A stretch of 9,492 bases of DNA from Actinomycetes bacterium (GTDB lineage Bacteria; Actinomycetota; Acidimicrobiia; Acidimicrobiales; RAAP-2), in the NCBI GenBank assembly GCA_021826655.1, contig JAKAZC010000088.1:1-9492 (forward strand), written 5' to 3'. The notes beneath the pieces were generated by a model, which had not been told where the DNA came from, made no database searches, and worked only from the letters and a program-made list of their open reading frames with translations. Shown here one piece after another: positions 1-9,107 of the stretch; the stretch's first letter is position 1, and the number at the start of each line of letters is the position of its first letter. Position numbers and translations under genes: made by a program.

Positions 1-266
1 TCGTACGGCGCCTCGGGCACGACCCCTCCGACGTCCGGCACGTCGATGACCAGGTCGCCCGAGGGCCGTCGCTCCACCGCCGCCCCGAGGGCCGACAGCA
101 CCTCGGCCATGGTGTCGACGTCGGAGATCCGGGGCACGTTGCGCAGGACGTGGCGACCCTCGGCCAGGAGGCACGCGGCCATCAGCTTGAGCGCCGAGTT
201 CTTCGCCCCGCCGGCCCTGATCGTGCCCGAGAGCGGGCCGTTGGGTCGGACGACGAAGCGATCCAC
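1..266 (-). CDS. murA: UDP-N-acetylglucosamine 1-carboxyvinyltransferase, N-terminal part (runs off the window)
   Basis: MurA transfers enolpyruvate from PEP to UDP-GlcNAc, the first committed cytoplasmic step of peptidoglycan synthesis. Reading the minus strand from a GTG at 266 gives 88 complete codons, starting [14 protein letters not shown]. The segment has the family's early [19 protein letters not shown] block; Lys22 and Asn23 fall at the same numbers as the substrate-binding Lys22/Asn23 of E. coli MurA. It continues with [11 protein letters not shown] and a VLSALGA helix, as in the family. The PEP-attacking Cys lies beyond the window and cannot be checked. An in-frame TTG three codons upstream is an alternative start, but GTG gives the usual family N-terminus. 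No Shine-Dalgarno is visible, and a -10-like hexamer sits 8 nt upstream, so the mRNA may be leaderless. It follows atpC in the same direction, with glpX lying between on the opposite strand. Confidence 0.93.
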   Translation of the reverse strand, partial: MDRFVVRPNGPLSGTIRAGGAKNSALKLMAACLLAEGRHVLRNVPRISDVDTMAEVLSALGAAVERRPSGDLVIDVPDVGGVVPEAPY

Positions 267-274
267 GGGTCCCA

Positions 275-280
275 AGTATG
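275..280 (-). promoter_or_regulatory. Candidate -10 element for murA (leaderless start)
   Basis: On the minus strand CATACT (4 of 6 matches to TATAAT) ends 8 nt before the murA GTG. That places the expected transcription start at or next to the start codon. No convincing -35 is visible 17 nt further upstream. Leaderless genes with this arrangement are common in actinobacteria; the call here is inference. Confidence 0.4.
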
Positions 281-296
281 GCGGGTGCGGGCGAGG

Positions 297-322
297 GGCC
301 CGGGCGATCCCCGGCCCGGGCG
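297..322. repeat. Direct repeat GGCCCGGGCG x2 in the murA-glpX divergent region
   Basis: The ten-base unit GGCCCGGGCG occurs at 297-306 and again at 313-322, a 16-bp period. Each copy contains the 8-bp palindrome GCCCGGGC. The pair lies between the two divergent starts, where an operator for both genes could sit. In DNA this GC-rich such words arise easily by chance, so a regulatory role is only a possibility. A second short tandem, GGGAAC at 333-338 and 341-346, follows in the same region. Nothing else is evident between 267 and 387 apart from the two -10 candidates. Confidence 0.4.
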
Positions 323-373
323 CCCTGACCTGGGGAACCCGGGAACGGGTCCGCCATCCGCCGGGCTGCCCGC

Positions 374-379
374 TATCGT
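374..379 (+). promoter_or_regulatory. Candidate -10 element for glpX (leaderless start)
   Basis: TATCGT fits the TANNNT form of a -10 box and is followed by exactly 8 nt and then the GTG start codon at 388. This is the same geometry as on the murA side. No Shine-Dalgarno precedes the GTG, so the transcript probably begins at the start codon. The -35 region around 351-356 is a poor match (3 of 6). Confidence 0.45.
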
Positions 380-387
380 CGGGCGCT

Positions 388-1383
388 GTGGAGCGTCAAC
401 GACAGGCCCCGGACCGCAACCTCGCGCTGGAACTGGTCCGGGTGACCGAAGCGGCCGCCATGGCCGCGAGCCGATGGATGGGACGGGGCGACAAGGAGGG
501 GGCCGACGGGGCGGCCGTGAACGCCATGCGGGTCGTCCTGTCGACCGTGTCGATGAACGGCGTGGTGGTGATCGGCGAGGGGGAGAAGGACGCGGCCCCC
601 ATGCTCTTCAACGGCGAGCGCATCGGGGACGGGTCGCCGCCCGACACCGACATCGCGGTGGACCCGATCGACGGCACCACCCCGACCGCGCTCGGCCGGG
701 GCGGCGCCCTGGCCGTCATCGCCGTCTCCGAGCGGGGCACCATGTTCGACCCCGGGCCCTGCGTCTACATGGAGAAGATCGCCGTCGGGCCGCGCGGCCG
801 CGGGTCCGTCGACATCAGGGAGTCCCCGACCGACAACCTCCTGGCCCTGTCGAAGGCCCTCGGGCTGCCCGTGCGCGACCTCACCGCCGTGATCCTCGAC
901 CGCCCCCGCCACGCCGACCTCATCGCCGAGGTGCGGGCCTCGGGTGCCCGCATCCGCCTGATCACCGACGGTGACGTGGCCGGCGCGATCGCCACCGGCT
1001 GGCCCGGGGCCGGGGTCGACATCCTCTTCGGCGTGGGGGGGACACCCGAAGGCGTGCTCGCCGCAGCCGCGCTCAAGTGCATGGGGGGCGAGATCCAGGG
1101 GAAGCTGTGGCCCCGCGACGACGGGGAGCGGCAGGCGGCCCTCGCCGCCGGCTACGACCTCCACGCGGTGCTGACCACCGACGACCTGGTCGGGGGTGAC
1201 AACTGCTTCTTCGCCGCCACCGGGATCACCGACGGCGAGCTGCTGCAGGGCGTCCGATACCACGACTTCGGCGCCACCACCTCGTCCCTCGTGATGCGGT
1301 CGCGCTCGGGGACGCTGCGCAAGATCGACGCCAGCCACCCGCTGGCCAAGCTGGCCGAGTTCAGCTCGATCGAATTCTCCTGA
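388..1383 (+). CDS. glpX: Fructose-1,6-bisphosphatase class II
   Basis: GlpX hydrolyses fructose-1,6-bisphosphate to fructose-6-phosphate, the cytosolic committed step of gluconeogenesis; in most actinobacteria it is the main FBPase. The 331-residue product matches the usual length of about 320-340. Family signatures appear in order: the GRGDK loop (Asp35), [11 protein letters not shown] (Glu64), the metal-site DPIDGT (Asp92 to Thr97), [24 protein letters not shown] (Glu221) and a C-terminal [11 protein letters not shown] segment. The frame stays open back to position 46, but homology begins just after the GTG at 388, and that codon lies 8 nt after a -10-like hexamer, so the upstream part is taken as non-coding. 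The gene is divergent from murA and convergent with atpC, so it is its own transcription unit. The DPID form replaces the DPIE of E. coli GlpX, a conservative change. Confidence 0.95.
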   Translation: MERQRQAPDRNLALELVRVTEAAAMAASRWMGRGDKEGADGAAVNAMRVVLSTVSMNGVVVIGEGEKDAAPMLFNGERIGDGSPPDTDIAVDPIDGTTPTALGRGGALAVIAVSERGTMFDPGPCVYMEKIAVGPRGRGSVDIRESPTDNLLALSKALGLPVRDLTAVILDRPRHADLIAEVRASGARIRLITDGDVAGAIATGWPGAGVDILFGVGGTPEGVLAAAALKCMGGEIQGKLWPRDDGERQAALAAGYDLHAVLTTDDLVGGDNCFFAATGITDGELLQGVRYHDFGATTSSLVMRSRSGTLRKIDASHPLAKLAEFSSIEFS

Positions 1384-1431
1384 GGCGCCACGCCGGCCGC
1401 GGCCGGCCGCTGCGTCCCCGGGGCGCCTCAG
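1380..1431. terminator. Inverted repeat between convergent glpX and atpC, probable bidirectional terminator
   Basis: CTGAGGCGCC (1380-1389) is perfectly inverted as GGCGCCTCAG (1422-1431). The arms include both stop codons: TGA of glpX at 1381-1383 and TGA of atpC at 1428-1430 on the minus strand. Inside the 32-nt loop lies a perfect 16-bp palindrome (1392-1407) that can fold as a 6-bp GCCGGC stem with a CGCG loop. Neither side has a U-tract, so this is not a classical intrinsic terminator. Stem-only terminators are common in high-GC actinobacteria, and the position suits one stopping both transcripts. Confidence 0.55.
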
Positions 1432-1948
1432 CTTGCGGTCACCCCGGCCACCGCCAGGCGAACCTCGGCCCGGCGCAGCGCGGCCTCCGCCTGGGCCAGC
1501 TCCAGGTCCTCGGGCGTGAGCGGGTGCTCGCCCGCCTCGGCTCCCCCGCCGGCCGCCGGGCCGGCACCGGTGCGGCCCGCCGCCCTGAGCTCCTCCACCC
1601 TCGCCGACGCCGTCGCCCGGGCCTGCTCGGCCCTCGCCACGTCGATCCGCTCCGCCGCCTCGGCCACACCGGCGAGGACGGTGACCAGGGTGCCGCCGGG
1701 TCCGTCACCGCTCTCCGCGCCGGCGGTACCCACCTGCAGGTAGCCCCCGTGCACGGCGAACCGCAGGGGCTCCCCCTCCACCGGGTCCACCCGGACCTCG
1801 CCGGGGACGATGTCGGTGATGAGCGGGGAGTGCCCGTCCAGCACGGTCAGGTCGCCGTCGGAGCTCCGCAGCACCACCGCCCGCGCCCTCGCTTCGAGGA
1901 GGGTCTCCTCGGGGGTGACCAGCTCGACCGCGAAGGTGCCGTCGGCCA

Positions 1949-1949
<1 letters not shown>
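1428..1949 (-). CDS. atpC: ATP synthase F1 epsilon subunit (enlarged)
   Basis: Epsilon sits on the foot of gamma, couples it to the c-ring and can inhibit ATP hydrolysis through its C-terminal helices. Residues 1-97 form the beta-sandwich (LVTPEETLLEA; GDLTVLDGHSPLITDIVPG; FAVHGGYLQV; VTVLAGVAE). Residues 101-122 and about 145-168 are the two C-terminal helices. IDVARA at 102-107 fits the I(L)DxxRA motif linked to ATP binding in Bacillus PS3 epsilon. At 173 residues it exceeds the usual 120-140. The extra length is a Gly-rich loop near 74-87 before the last strand and a Gly/Ala-rich hinge near 123-143 between the helices. The ATG overlaps the atpD stop by one base (TGATG), with a weak AGGA 7 nt upstream, so translation is probably coupled. 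It is the last gene of the operon. Confidence 0.95.
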
Positions 1950-4326
<2,377 letters not shown>

Positions 4327-4329
4327 CGG

Positions 4330-5853
4330 TCAGTCCACCGTCCCCACGTCGAAACCGTCGAGGAAGGACTGCAGGCCCTTGTCGAGCTGACCCGTGTCGG
4401 GGAGGCCCCCGGTCGTGCGAATGTGGGCGAGCAGGTCCGCGTGGTTGGCGCGAAAGTGCTCGCGCAGCTCCGTCTCGAACCGCCGGACCTCGGTCACCGG
4501 GACCGTGTCCGCCCACCCGTTCGTCCCGGCGTAGATCACCAGCACCTGCTCTTCCACCGGGACCGGGTCGTTCTGGGGCTGCTTCAGCAGCTCGGTGAGG
4601 CGGGCACCCCGGTCGAGCTGGGCCTGGCTGACCTTGTCGAGCTCCGAGCCGAAAGTGGCGAAGGCCTCGAGCTCGCGGAATTGCGCGAGGTCGAGCTTCA
4701 GGGTGCCGGCCACGCTCTTCATGGCCTTCACCTGGGCGGCGCCGCCCACCCGGCTGACCGAGTTCCCCACGTTGATCGCCGGGCGCACCCCGGAGTAGAA
4801 GAGGTCGGACTCCAAGAAGACCTGCCCGTCGGTGATGGAGATCACGTTGGTGGGGATGTAGGCGGAGATGTCGCCCGCCTTGGTCTCGATGATCGGGAGC
4901 GCCGTCAGCGAGCCGCCGCCCAGCTCCTCGGAGAGCTTGGCCGCCCGCTCGAGCAGGCGGCTGTGGAGGTAGAAGACGTCGCCGGGGTAGGCCTCGCGGC
5001 CCGGCGGCCGGCGGAGCAGGAGCGAGATGGTCCGGTAGGCCTCGGCCTGCTTCGACAGGTCGTCGTAGACGATCAGCGCGTGCTCGCCGTTCTCCATCCA
5101 GTGCTGGCCCATGGCGCACCCCGAGTACGGCGCCAGGTACTTGTAGGGGGCCGGGTCCCCGGCCGAGGCCACCACCACCACCGTGTAGTCGAGGGCACCG
5201 TGCTCGGCCAGCGTGCTCACCGTCTGGGCGACCGAGGAGTTCTTCTGCCCGATGGCGACGTAGATGCACTTCACGCCCTGGCCCCGCTGGTTCAGGATCG
5301 TGTCGATGGCCACCGTGGTCTTGCCGGTCTTGCGGTCGCCGATGATGAGCTCCCGCTGCCCCCGGCCGATCGGCGTCATGGCGTCGATGGCCTTGATGCC
5401 GGTCTGCAGGGGCTCGGACACCGGCTGCCGCCCGACGATCCCCGGGGCCTGCACCTCCATCCGGCGGACCTGCTCGGTCTGCACCGGCCCCTTGCCGTCG
5501 ATGGGCTCGCCGAGCGCGTTGACCACCCTGCCCAGGAGGGCGTCGCCCACGGGCACCGAGAGGATGCGGCCGGTCGCCTTGACCACCTGCTCCTCCTCGA
5601 GGTTGTCGACCTCGCCGAGGACCACGGCCCCGATGGTGTCCTCGTCGAGGTTGAGCGCCAGGCCCAGGGTCCCGTCCTCGAACTCGAGCAGCTCGTTCAC
5701 CGCGGCCCCGGGCAGCCCGGACACCCGGGCGATCCCGTCGCCGACCTCCACGATGCGGCCGACCTGCTCGGCCCCCACCGACGGGGTGTACTCGGCCACG
5801 TGCCGGCGCAAGGCCTCCGTGATCTCGCTGGCGTCGATCGTCAGCTCTGCCAT
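4330..5853 (-). CDS. atpA: ATP synthase F1 alpha subunit
   Basis: Alpha alternates with beta in the F1 hexamer, holds non-catalytic nucleotides and supplies the arginine finger to the catalytic site. The 507-residue protein has the family's normal length. The N-terminal helix and barrel ([35 protein letters not shown]) precede the P-loop GDRKTGKTT (172-180), Walker B with [10 protein letters not shown] (261-270), the [19 protein letters not shown] segment with arginine finger Arg368, and the C-terminal helical domain. It ends at FDVGTVD with no C-terminal extension of the kind seen in mycobacterial alpha. The frame extends upstream, but homology starts at ATG 5853, which has AGAGGGAG 7 nt before it and overlaps the atpH stop by one base (TGATG). 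Confidence 0.98.
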   Translation of the reverse strand: MAELTIDASEITEALRRHVAEYTPSVGAEQVGRIVEVGDGIARVSGLPGAAVNELLEFEDGTLGLALNLDEDTIGAVVLGEVDNLEEEQVVKATGRILSVPVGDALLGRVVNALGEPIDGKGPVQTEQVRRMEVQAPGIVGRQPVSEPLQTGIKAIDAMTPIGRGQRELIIGDRKTGKTTVAIDTILNQRGQGVKCIYVAIGQKNSSVAQTVSTLAEHGALDYTVVVVASAGDPAPYKYLAPYSGCAMGQHWMENGEHALIVYDDLSKQAEAYRTISLLLRRPPGREAYPGDVFYLHSRLLERAAKLSEELGGGSLTALPIIETKAGDISAYIPTNVISITDGQVFLESDLFYSGVRPAINVGNSVSRVGGAAQVKAMKSVAGTLKLDLAQFRELEAFATFGSELDKVSQAQLDRGARLTELLKQPQNDPVPVEEQVLVIYAGTNGWADTVPVTEVRRFETELREHFRANHADLLAHIRTTGGLPDTGQLDKGLQSFLDGFDVGTVD

Positions 5854-6794
5854 CAGGGTGCTCCCTCTTCGTCGTCCTCTGTTCCCGATCTTGCGTAGCC
5901 CGGCCCGGGGTGCTCCCAGTTGGCGGCGGACATGTGCTCGCGGAGCACGTCCAGGCGGCCCCGGGCGCTGGCGTCGATCTGCAGGTCGCCGATCTCGAGC
6001 ACGCCGCCGGCGAGCAGCGCCGGGTCGACCGTCACCTGCAGCTCCACCGGAGACCCGGCCAGCCTCGACAGCGACGAGACCAACCGCTCCCGCTCGGGGG
6101 CGTCCACCTCGGCCGCCGCCCGCACCCGGGCGACCCGCCATCCCCGCTCGCGGGCGGTCCGCTCCACCAGCCAGTCGAGCGTCCCCACCACGTCGCGGGC
6201 CCGGCCGCCCGCCAGCACGTAGTCGACCAGCCGGACGGTGACATCCTGCACCTTCCCCCGGATGAGCCGCTCGACGAGGCTCTGGCGCGCCGCGAGCGGT
6301 TGGTCGCGGTCGGTGAGCACGCTCCGGAGCTCCGGGGTCGATTCGACGATGCGGGCGAACCGGAAGAGCTCGTCCTCCACCTCTTCGAGCCGGTCGACGG
6401 GGAGTCCCGCCAGCACCGCCGAAGCGAAGCCCCCGACCCGCTCGCGCGCACCGCTGTGGCCGAGCGCCGGCTCGTCGACCGCCTGGCCCTCCGCGGCGTG
6501 GCGGGCCCGCACGGCGAGCCAGCCGATCGCCGCGGGCACGTCGGGCGCCCGCACAGCGGCGGCGGCGAAGCCGGCCGCTCTGCGGGCCTCCGACGACACC
6601 CGGTCGCCGAGCAGGTCCTCCAGCACGGCCCGCCGGGACGCGGCGTCCACCGCGGTGTCCGTGAACGCGGCCCGGAGCGCCGGGTTCGTGGCGAAGGCAT
6701 GGCCGACCGACTCGAGTTCGTCCGCCAACCGGGCGACCTCGTCGCGCGGGGCCTGCAGGACCGCTGCGGCGTACCCCTGCAACGTCGGGTTCAC
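5853..6794 (-). CDS. atpH: ATP synthase F1 delta subunit with duplicated N-terminal domain
   Basis: Delta (OSCP in mitochondria) caps F1 and ties it to the peripheral stalk. The product is 313 residues against about 180 in E. coli. The extra length is a second N-terminal helical domain. Residues 20-97 and 136-213 align without gaps, with about 22 identities in 78, including DEL, PxLR, TD, DV and WL at matching places. The C-terminal domain follows ([38 protein letters not shown], 255-280), then an acidic tail (TEDDEEGAP). The GTG start overlaps the atpF stop (GTGA), indicating coupled translation. The frame remains open upstream through atpF, but only as a shadow. Streptomyces delta (about 270 aa) and the delta part of the mycobacterial b-delta fusion are also long, so this looks like an actinobacterial trait. 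Confidence 0.93.
   Translation of the reverse strand: MNPTLQGYAAAVLQAPRDEVARLADELESVGHAFATNPALRAAFTDTAVDAASRRAVLEDLLGDRVSSEARRAAGFAAAAVRAPDVPAAIGWLAVRARHAAEGQAVDEPALGHSGARERVGGFASAVLAGLPVDRLEEVEDELFRFARIVESTPELRSVLTDRDQPLAARQSLVERLIRGKVQDVTVRLVDYVLAGGRARDVVGTLDWLVERTARERGWRVARVRAAAEVDAPERERLVSSLSRLAGSPVELQVTVDPALLAGGVLEIGDLQIDASARGRLDVLREHMSAANWEHPGPGYARSGTEDDEEGAP
5861..5868 (-). promoter_or_regulatory. Shine-Dalgarno of atpA
   Basis: AGAGGGAG on the minus strand lies 7 nt before the atpA ATG, within the last codons of atpH. It fixes the start at 5853 although the reading frame is open much further upstream. Confidence 0.65.
6156..6737 (-). repeat. Tandem OSCP/delta N-terminal domains within atpH (protein-level repeat)
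   Basis: Copy 1 (6737-6504, residues 20-97) and copy 2 (6389-6156, residues 136-213) are offset by 116 residues. They match at about 28% identity over 78 aligned positions without a gap. Copy 2, with [19 protein letters not shown], is closer to the canonical delta N-domain that binds alpha. Copy 1 has a degenerate version with many Ala residues. The duplication is seen directly in the translation; that it is old is inferred from the low identity. Confidence 0.8.
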
Positions 6795-7336
6795 GGGCGC
6801 CGCCCGATCCCGGTCGCCGCGGTGCCGCTGTCCGCGTCGACCGCCAGCGCGGCGACGGCCTCGTCGATGAGGTCCCGATGGGCCTGCGCGTCGACCTCCC
6901 GCCCGATGATCCGCTCCACCACCTCGAGCACCAGGTCGCCCAACCGGGCCGCCGCCTCTTCGACGGCGCGCTGGCGGGCGAGCCGCACCTCGCCCTCGGC
7001 GCTCGTCACGATGCGCTCGTATTCCGCCTGCCCGCGCGCCTGCCCGTCGCTGGTGACCTGCTCGGCCGTCCGGTTGGCCGCGGCCACGATCTCGCGCGCC
7101 TGCTGGCGCGCCGACTCGAGCTCGGACCGGCGCGCCTCGTCGGTCGCGGCGGCGTCGGCCTTGGCCTCGGTCGCCGCCTCCATCTCGCTCTCGATGCGGT
7201 CGGCACGCTCCTTCAACGCTGCGTTGACGAGCGGCAGGACCCACTTGCCGATCACGCCGAGCACGACGACGAAGGCGAGCAGCTCCACGAAGAAGGTCGC
7301 GTTGGGAATCAGGAAGTTGCTGGTTGCGGTGGGCAT
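6791..7336 (-). CDS. atpF: ATP synthase Fo b subunit (peripheral stalk)
   Basis: Subunit b anchors in the membrane and runs as a long dimeric helix to delta, forming the stator. The 181 residues comprise a short polar N-terminus, one membrane helix (about 12-34, [20 protein letters not shown]), the usual [12 protein letters not shown] junction, and a charged Ala/Glu/Arg-rich helix to about 165 that should form the coiled coil. A short Gly/Ala tail ends in GIGRRP. Only one b gene is present and no b', so a homodimer is expected. It is a separate gene from delta, unlike the mycobacterial arrangement with its additional b-delta fusion. The ATG has GAGG 10 nt upstream, a modest ribosome site. The TGA stop overlaps the atpH GTG. 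Confidence 0.95.
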   Translation of the reverse strand: MPTATSNFLIPNATFFVELLAFVVVLGVIGKWVLPLVNAALKERADRIESEMEAATEAKADAAATDEARRSELESARQQAREIVAAANRTAEQVTSDGQARGQAEYERIVTSAEGEVRLARQRAVEEAAARLGDLVLEVVERIIGREVDAQAHRDLIDEAVAALAVDADSGTAATGIGRRP

Positions 7337-7447
7337 GTGGTTTCAGCCTCGTTCGATAGTTGGCCCGGAGCCCTGGCCGGTCCGCCACACGGGGCGGTCG
7401 GAGGGCCGGTCTCCGGTCGGCGCGTTGCGGGGCCGTCCGCGGAGGAC
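7337..7447 (-). other. atpE-atpF intercistronic spacer, possibly structured
   Basis: This 111-nt gap is the longest inside the operon. In the mRNA sense it can form a 5-bp stem CGGAG/CTCCG (arms at 7415-7411 and 7403-7399) with a 7-nt loop, plus several CCGG and GGCC self-complementary words. No coding frame or convincing internal promoter is visible. The atpF ribosome site (GAGG) lies at its downstream end. A folded spacer here could partly separate the abundant c subunit from later genes, but the stems are short for such GC-rich DNA. Confidence 0.35.
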
Positions 7448-7708
7448 CTACTTCTTGTAGAGGGAGAAGATGAACAGGGCGGTGAAGGCCAGGTTGATGA
7501 AGTACATGGCCTCCACCAGGCCGACCGTGAGGAACATGATGGTGAACAGTCGCCCCTGCGCCTCGGGCTGGCGGGCGATGCCGGCGATCGTCTGGCTACC
7601 CGCCAGGCCGTCGCCGATGGCTGCGCCCACGGCGCCGCCGCCCAGGGCCAGGCCACCCCCGACCATGGCGCCGGCCAGCTGAATGGCCTGCTGCGTCGTG
7701 TCTGCCAT
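7448..7708 (-). CDS. atpE: ATP synthase Fo c subunit (proton-carrying ring)
   Basis: Subunit c forms the membrane ring whose carboxylate carries protons past subunit a. The 86-residue protein is a two-helix hairpin: helix 1 at about 8-36 with Gly-rich packing ([18 protein letters not shown]), the polar loop RQPEAQGR (46-53), and helix 2 at about 55-82 with the ion-binding Glu66 in [14 protein letters not shown]. It resembles mycobacterial AtpE through [16 protein letters not shown] and YFINLAF, with a numbering offset of +5. The Na+-type signature (Gln in helix 1 plus EST) is absent, so H+ coupling is expected. Met68 matches position 63 of the M. tuberculosis protein. The ATG is preceded by the operon's strongest Shine-Dalgarno, AAAAGGAG with 9-nt spacing, as expected for the most abundant subunit. 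Confidence 0.97.
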   Translation of the reverse strand: MADTTQQAIQLAGAMVGGGLALGGGAVGAAIGDGLAGSQTIAGIARQPEAQGRLFTIMFLTVGLVEAMYFINLAFTALFIFSLYKK

Positions 7709-7738
7709 TTGGTGGTTCTCCTTTTGGTTTCGGTATCG
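7709..7738 (-). promoter_or_regulatory. A-rich translation initiation region of atpE
   Basis: The 30 nt between atpB and atpE are about 47% G+C, far below the surroundings, and read as an A-rich, poorly folding leader around AAAAGGAG (7725-7718), 9 nt from the ATG. In E. coli an unstructured leader upstream of atpE raises c-subunit translation to match its high copy number. The same role is inferred here. Confidence 0.6.
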
Positions 7739-8587
7739 CTAGTCGGACACGGATGAGAGGGCTTCGGGGGTTCTCAGAAGGTCGGTGTCGGCCGTCTCGA
7801 AGGTCTCGTGGACGTCCTCGTGGTCGGTGCTCATGGCCACGTCGAAGTACAAGATGGTGAGAAGGGCGAAGATGAACGCCTGAATACCGCCGATGGCCAG
7901 GTCGAACAGCTTCCAGACGATGCTGACGGGGAAGACCAGGATGTTGCCCACGGGGATGGACCCGATCTTCCAGACCCCGAGGTAGGCGATCAGCGAGAGC
8001 ATCAGGGTGCCCGACAGCAGGTTCCCGAAGAGCCGGAGCGCCAGGGTGATCGGCTTGGCGATCTCCTCCACCAGGTTGATGAAGAGGTTGAAGGGCAGGA
8101 GGTAGATCGGGAAGGGCTGGGTCAGGTAGTGCCGCGCGTAGCCGACCGGCCCCCGGGCGCGGACGGAGGCGATGTGGACCAGCACGATCACGAACAGCGC
8201 CATGGCCAGCGGCAGGTTGATGTCCGCGTTCGGGGCCAGCAGCCATTCGTAGCGGGAGCCGAGGCCGAGCAGGCCGAAGCTGTTGCAGACGAAGATGAAG
8301 ACGAACAGGGTGGTGGCCAGCGGGATGACCGAGGCGCCCCGCGGGCCGATGGAGCCGTCCACCTGCCTGGTGACCGCCTCCACGATGATCTCCCACGCCG
8401 CCTGCAGGCGCCCGGGCGAGCCGCTGGTCACCTGGCGGCGCAGCAGGAGCGCCAGCCCGAGGACGACGACCACCGCGGCGGCCGTGGCCCAGATCGTGTC
8501 CATGTTGAAGGTGAGGCCGCCCACCTGCTTCTGGACGTGCTCGCCCACGGAGATCTCCGTCGCCAGCAGTGAGAGCCCGACGCCCAT
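7739..8587 (-). CDS. atpB: ATP synthase Fo a subunit (proton channel)
   Basis: Subunit a provides the two proton half-channels against the c-ring. The 282-residue product begins with a short periplasmic segment typical of the family (EISVGEHVQ, then GLTFNMDTIW at 24-33). Membrane spans lie around 31-49, 88-109, 124-141 and 160-173, with two long C-terminal helices after about 174. The essential Arg185 and Asn189 lie in ITLALRLFGNL (equivalent to E. coli Arg210 and Asn214), and Gln236 in GGIQAFIFALLT corresponds to E. coli Gln252. NADINLPLAMAL (120-131) is another family block. A charged cytoplasmic tail (STDHEDVHETFE) ends the protein. The ATG has GAGGGG 7 nt upstream and comes 1 nt after the atpI-like stop, suggesting coupled translation. 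It ends with TAG, 30 nt before atpE. Confidence 0.97.
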   Translation of the reverse strand: MGVGLSLLATEISVGEHVQKQVGGLTFNMDTIWATAAAVVVVLGLALLLRRQVTSGSPGRLQAAWEIIVEAVTRQVDGSIGPRGASVIPLATTLFVFIFVCNSFGLLGLGSRYEWLLAPNADINLPLAMALFVIVLVHIASVRARGPVGYARHYLTQPFPIYLLPFNLFINLVEEIAKPITLALRLFGNLLSGTLMLSLIAYLGVWKIGSIPVGNILVFPVSIVWKLFDLAIGGIQAFIFALLTILYFDVAMSTDHEDVHETFETADTDLLRTPEALSSVSD

Positions 8588-8588
8588 T

Positions 8589-9050
8589 TCAGATCCCCTC
8601 GTGCTGCTCGTCGAGCGCGTCGAGCGCGATCACGTCGCCGCCGCCCGGGGGCAGGAGCCCACCGCCCATCTTCATCATCGACCGGGCGACGTTGGCCAGC
8701 AGCAGGAACTCGAAGATCGCCAGGCCGGCCATGACGCCCAGGCCGAGATCGAAGGACAGGAAGAGCATCCCGAGGGCGACCACCGAGACCAGTGCCAGCC
8801 GGGCGAGCGTGTTGAGCGCCAGCGGGCGGCGGCGGTTCTCCTCACCGCGGTCCCCGATCTTCACCACGGCTCGCTGCACCATGCGGAAGTTGAGGATGCC
8901 GAGAGCGAGCCCGAGGCACAGGCCCAGCCCGACCAGCGCGGCGTTGACCAGCAGGCAGACCACGAGCCCGCCGATGCCGATGACCAGGGCACCGAGGACG
9001 GTGCGCCGGGAGACCCGGGCCAGGTCGGGAAGCGAGAACTTGTCGAACAC
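8589..9050 (-). CDS. AtpI-like membrane protein, ATP synthase accessory
   Basis: The 153-residue protein has about four hydrophobic helices (roughly 17-36, 38-56, 83-101 and 104-122). A basic loop, RAVVKIGDRGEENRRRP, lies between helices 2 and 3, and the hydrophilic C-terminus is Gly/Asp-rich. I do not recognise catalytic motifs. Placement directly before atpB, with four helices, fits the AtpI / 'ATP synthase subunit I' group, whose members have been linked to c-ring assembly; sequence similarity to that family is inferred, not shown. The GTG at 9050 is the only sensible start because an in-frame TGA lies six codons upstream. It has GAGGTAGG (9067-9060) with 9-nt spacing. The stop is 1 nt before atpB. 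Confidence 0.75.
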   Translation of the reverse strand: MFDKFSLPDLARVSRRTVLGALVIGIGGLVVCLLVNAALVGLGLCLGLALGILNFRMVQRAVVKIGDRGEENRRRPLALNTLARLALVSVVALGMLFLSFDLGLGVMAGLAIFEFLLLANVARSMMKMGGGLLPPGGGDVIALDALDEQHEGI

Positions 9051-9107
9051 GGTGCCGGTCCTACCTCAGCGCGCCGGCGGGGCGCGGCGCTGCTCGTCCG
9101 GTCCCCG

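Noticed and set aside
46..387. N-terminal extension of glpX back to an ATG at position 46.
   Set aside because: It overlaps the conserved N-terminus of murA on the other strand, shows no family similarity, and would contain both candidate promoters.
5853..7388. A single long minus-strand frame spanning atpH and the atpF region, suggesting a b-delta fusion like that of mycobacteria.
   Set aside because: The b subunit is encoded in a different frame (7336-6791) with its own stop overlapping the atpH GTG. The upstream part of the long frame is an Arg/Gly-rich shadow with no resemblance to b.
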